Source of the DNA: Rs1 sp034111875
GTDB taxonomy: Bacteria; Pseudomonadota; Gammaproteobacteria; Pseudomonadales; Balneatricaceae
NCBI GenBank assembly: GCA_034111875.1
Contig: JAWUWK010000054.1
Coordinates: forward strand, 1 to 14,891
DNA: 14,891 bases
Direction of reading: 5' to 3'
Shown piece by piece: positions 12,915-14,891 of the stretch. The notes below the pieces were generated by a model. It did not search any database, had not been told where the DNA came from, and was given only the letters and a program-made list of their open reading frames with translations. Made by a program: the position numbers and the translations under genes. Positions within the stretch are counted from its first letter, which is position 1. The number at the start of each line of letters is the position of its first letter.

Positions 12915-14891
12915 ATGTCAGGTTTTAATTTACTCAATATTGGCAGCCAAGCGTTAATGGCGAACCGGACGGCGCTGTCGACGGTCAGCCAAAACATTGC
13001 CAATGCCAGCACTGAGGGCTACTCGCGTCAAACGGCTAATTTTGTGTCGATTGTCGATCGCCAAGGCGCTTATATCCAGGGCGTCGATCGCGCCACAGAT
13101 CAATTTATTACCCGTCAATATTGGTCTGATATCTCCAATTACAAATCATTGAACCTCAGTGATACTCTGATCAGCCAAACAGATAATTTACTGGCCTCTA
13201 GCACCACTAGTATATCAGCCTCCTTAGATACTTATTTTAAGGCCATGCAAAACGCAGTCGATGATCCTACTTCGCTGGCTAATCGTGAATTATATATTGA
13301 AGAAACGGATGCCTTAGCGCGGCGTTTTAATACGCTGTCGGCTAACTTAAAACTCCAAAATGATTCAGTCAATGCGGCAATGGAAGCGTCAGCGGGGAAT
13401 TTGAGTGAATATTCGACTTCGATTGCGGCGCTAAATGATCAAATTGGCTATCTGATTGGCCGAGATCAGCCGGTCAATGAACTGCGTGATCAGCGCGATG
13501 TATTGGTCAAAAGAATTGCCGAAATAGTCGATGTTAATGTCGTAGAGCAAGGCGAGAGCTACAATCTTTTTATCGGAAATGGCCAGCCGCTCGTTGTTGG
13601 TCAAACGGTTAATCAAGTAGAGCTTAGGGTGGGCAGCCCAGACATTACCCAATCTCAAGTGTTTATAAAAATGTCCGGCTCAGAGATTGATATCAGCCAA
13701 CAAGTGACGGGGGGTGTTTTAGGCGGTGCTAAGGCTTTTCGCAATGAAGTGCTGACACCTAGCCTGAATGAATTGGGCCGGATAGCGCTGGCCCTAGCCG
13801 ATGAGACTAATACTCAGCACCGTAAAGGAATGGACTTAAATAATGAACTAGGCGGCGATGTTTTTAGTGACATCAACAGCAGTGTAGCCATGCGCTCACG
13901 GATAAAGTCTGATCAAGGCAACTTATCGACCATAAATTCCACTTTTGTCAACATCGAAGATGTGTCTAAGTTAACCCTCGATGATTACGAACTGATCGTC
14001 AATGACAATGATCAGCTGTTGGTCAAGCGCCAACCTTCAGGTGAAGTGGCGAATTTAACCAAAGTCGCGGCGATACCTGCCGCTGGTCTGGCGGATAATA
14101 CTTACTTTCTGGATAACTTGACGGGCAAGATGAATGCCAAGCTCGACGGTATGCACATTGAAGTGCAGTCCAATAGCTACTTTAGCTTAGGCGATAGCTT
14201 CTTAGTACAACCGACCCGTTTTGCCGCCGAAGCTATATCCAGTGTCATGACCGACCCCAAGCAAGTCGCACTGGCAAGCCCGGTCCGGATCACCACTAAC
14301 CCGAATAATTCGGGCTCAGGAGTCGCTACTGTTGAGATAACAGATCCAGACAATCTCACTTTTGGTCAAATAGCCAGCACGGGCCAGTTGTCTCCACCGA
14401 TTGAAGTTGTCTTCAATAACGCTATACCTATGCAATACAGTATATTCGATATTTCAAACCCACTTGACCCACAGCCTATCAGCTTAGGTACACCGGCGGT
14501 GCTACAGCAAAATCAAGTATTTACTGTGGGGCAAACGTTTGCCGTTGAGGGCTATGATGTTAAAATTGACGGCTTGCCAAAGGCCGGTGATAGATTCAGT
14601 TTCGATTTTAATAAAGATGGTGTGTCGGATAACCGCAATGCGTTGGCACTGTCGGACATTCAATCCAAAACACTGTTGATAAACGGCTCATTACAAGACC
14701 ATTACGCGGGCATTATCGAAGAAATAGGCGCTAAAGCGGCGGCGGGCAAAATAAATTTAATCGCCAGCGAGTCAGTGATGAAAAGTACCGAAAATACCTT
14801 GGCGAGTATTATTGGGGTCAATTTGGATGAAGAGGCGGCCCAGTTAGTGCAGTTTCAGCAAGCCTATTCAGCATCAGCTCGCGTGATATCA
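12915..14891 (+). CDS. flgK: Hook-filament junction protein FlgK (HAP1), C-terminus cut by window edge
   Basis: FlgK is the first junction protein between hook and filament and a client of FlgN. The frame is open for 659 codons to the window edge. The N-terminal D0/D1 motif TVSQNIANASTEGYSRQT (23-40) follows the hook-type start MSGFNLLNIGSQAL. The FlgK-type segments ELRDQRDVLVKRIAEIVDV, ALADETNTQHRKGMDLN (near 294-310) and the C-terminal block starting LDEEAAQLVQFQQAYSASAR (637-656) are present; probably only a few residues are missing. The middle (about 350-570) is long and divergent, as usual for the surface domains. The ATG at 12915 follows GGGAGG at about 5 bases. 131 bases separate it from flgJ. 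flgL would be expected next. Confidence 0.96.
   Translation, partial: MSGFNLLNIGSQALMANRTALSTVSQNIANASTEGYSRQTANFVSIVDRQGAYIQGVDRATDQFITRQYWSDISNYKSLNLSDTLISQTDNLLASSTTSISASLDTYFKAMQNAVDDPTSLANRELYIEETDALARRFNTLSANLKLQNDSVNAAMEASAGNLSEYSTSIAALNDQIGYLIGRDQPVNELRDQRDVLVKRIAEIVDVNVVEQGESYNLFIGNGQPLVVGQTVNQVELRVGSPDITQSQVFIKMSGSEIDISQQVTGGVLGGAKAFRNEVLTPSLNELGRIALALADETNTQHRKGMDLNNELGGDVFSDINSSVAMRSRIKSDQGNLSTINSTFVNIEDVSKLTLDDYELIVNDNDQLLVKRQPSGEVANLTKVAAIPAAGLADNTYFLDNLTGKMNAKLDGMHIEVQSNSYFSLGDSFLVQPTRFAAEAISSVMTDPKQVALASPVRITTNPNNSGSGVATVEITDPDNLTFGQIASTGQLSPPIEVVFNNAIPMQYSIFDISNPLDPQPISLGTPAVLQQNQVFTVGQTFAVEGYDVKIDGLPKAGDRFSFDFNKDGVSDNRNALALSDIQSKTLLINGSLQDHYAGIIEEIGAKAAAGKINLIASESVMKSTENTLASIIGVNLDEEAAQLVQFQQAYSASARVIS

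Noticed and set aside
13431..13658. Minus-strand open frame inside flgK
   Set aside because: Antisense to the conserved N-terminal half of flgK, whose own frame is open from 12915 to the window edge.
1..14891. CRISPR array, toxin-antitoxin pair, prophage or defence system
   Set aside because: No regularly spaced repeats, no integrase and no unexplained gene pair; all sizeable genes belong to flagellar, chemotaxis or IS families.

Overview
The window is an early section of a lateral/polar-type flagellar gene cluster from a gammaproteobacterium. Gene order (flgN-flgM-flgA on the minus strand, then cheV-cheR and flgBCDE-flgFGHIJ-flgK on the plus strand) is the arrangement known from Pseudomonas, Vibrio, Shewanella and related marine genera. 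Sigma-54 promoters in front of flgB and flgF, a sigma-28 promoter in front of flgM, and a two-domain FlgJ with a muramidase domain fit the same group. Base composition is moderate and slightly AT-leaning. I cannot name the genus.

Layout: bases 1-112 hold the N-terminus of an IS1595-family transposase (minus strand), with its promoter and terminal region up to about 198. A tRNA-Arg(CCU) gene follows at 374-450 (minus). Bases 541-2199 carry flgN, flgM and flgA, all minus; flgM has its own sigma-28 promoter. A 74-bp divergent intergenic region separates flgA from cheV, which is followed by cheR. A 599-bp non-coding stretch ends in a near-perfect sigma-54 promoter driving flgBCDE. A strong 15-bp-stem terminator closes that operon. 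A second sigma-54 promoter drives flgFGHIJ. flgK starts after a 131-bp structured leader and runs off the right edge.

Function: FlgB, FlgC, FlgF and FlgG build the rod, with FlgJ capping it and cutting peptidoglycan. FlgH and FlgI form the L and P rings (FlgA chaperones FlgI). FlgD caps the hook made of FlgE, and FlgK is the first hook-filament junction protein. FlgM holds sigma-28 in check until the hook is finished and FlgM is exported. FlgN chaperones FlgK and FlgL. CheV and CheR belong to chemotaxis: a CheW-receiver coupling protein and the receptor methyltransferase.

No undescribed multi-gene system is visible; the gene content is canonical. The least expected signals are the flgK leader, where the Shine-Dalgarno can be buried in an 11-bp helix competing with another hairpin; an unusually long FlgE with an apparent internal duplication; and the long non-coding region before flgB.
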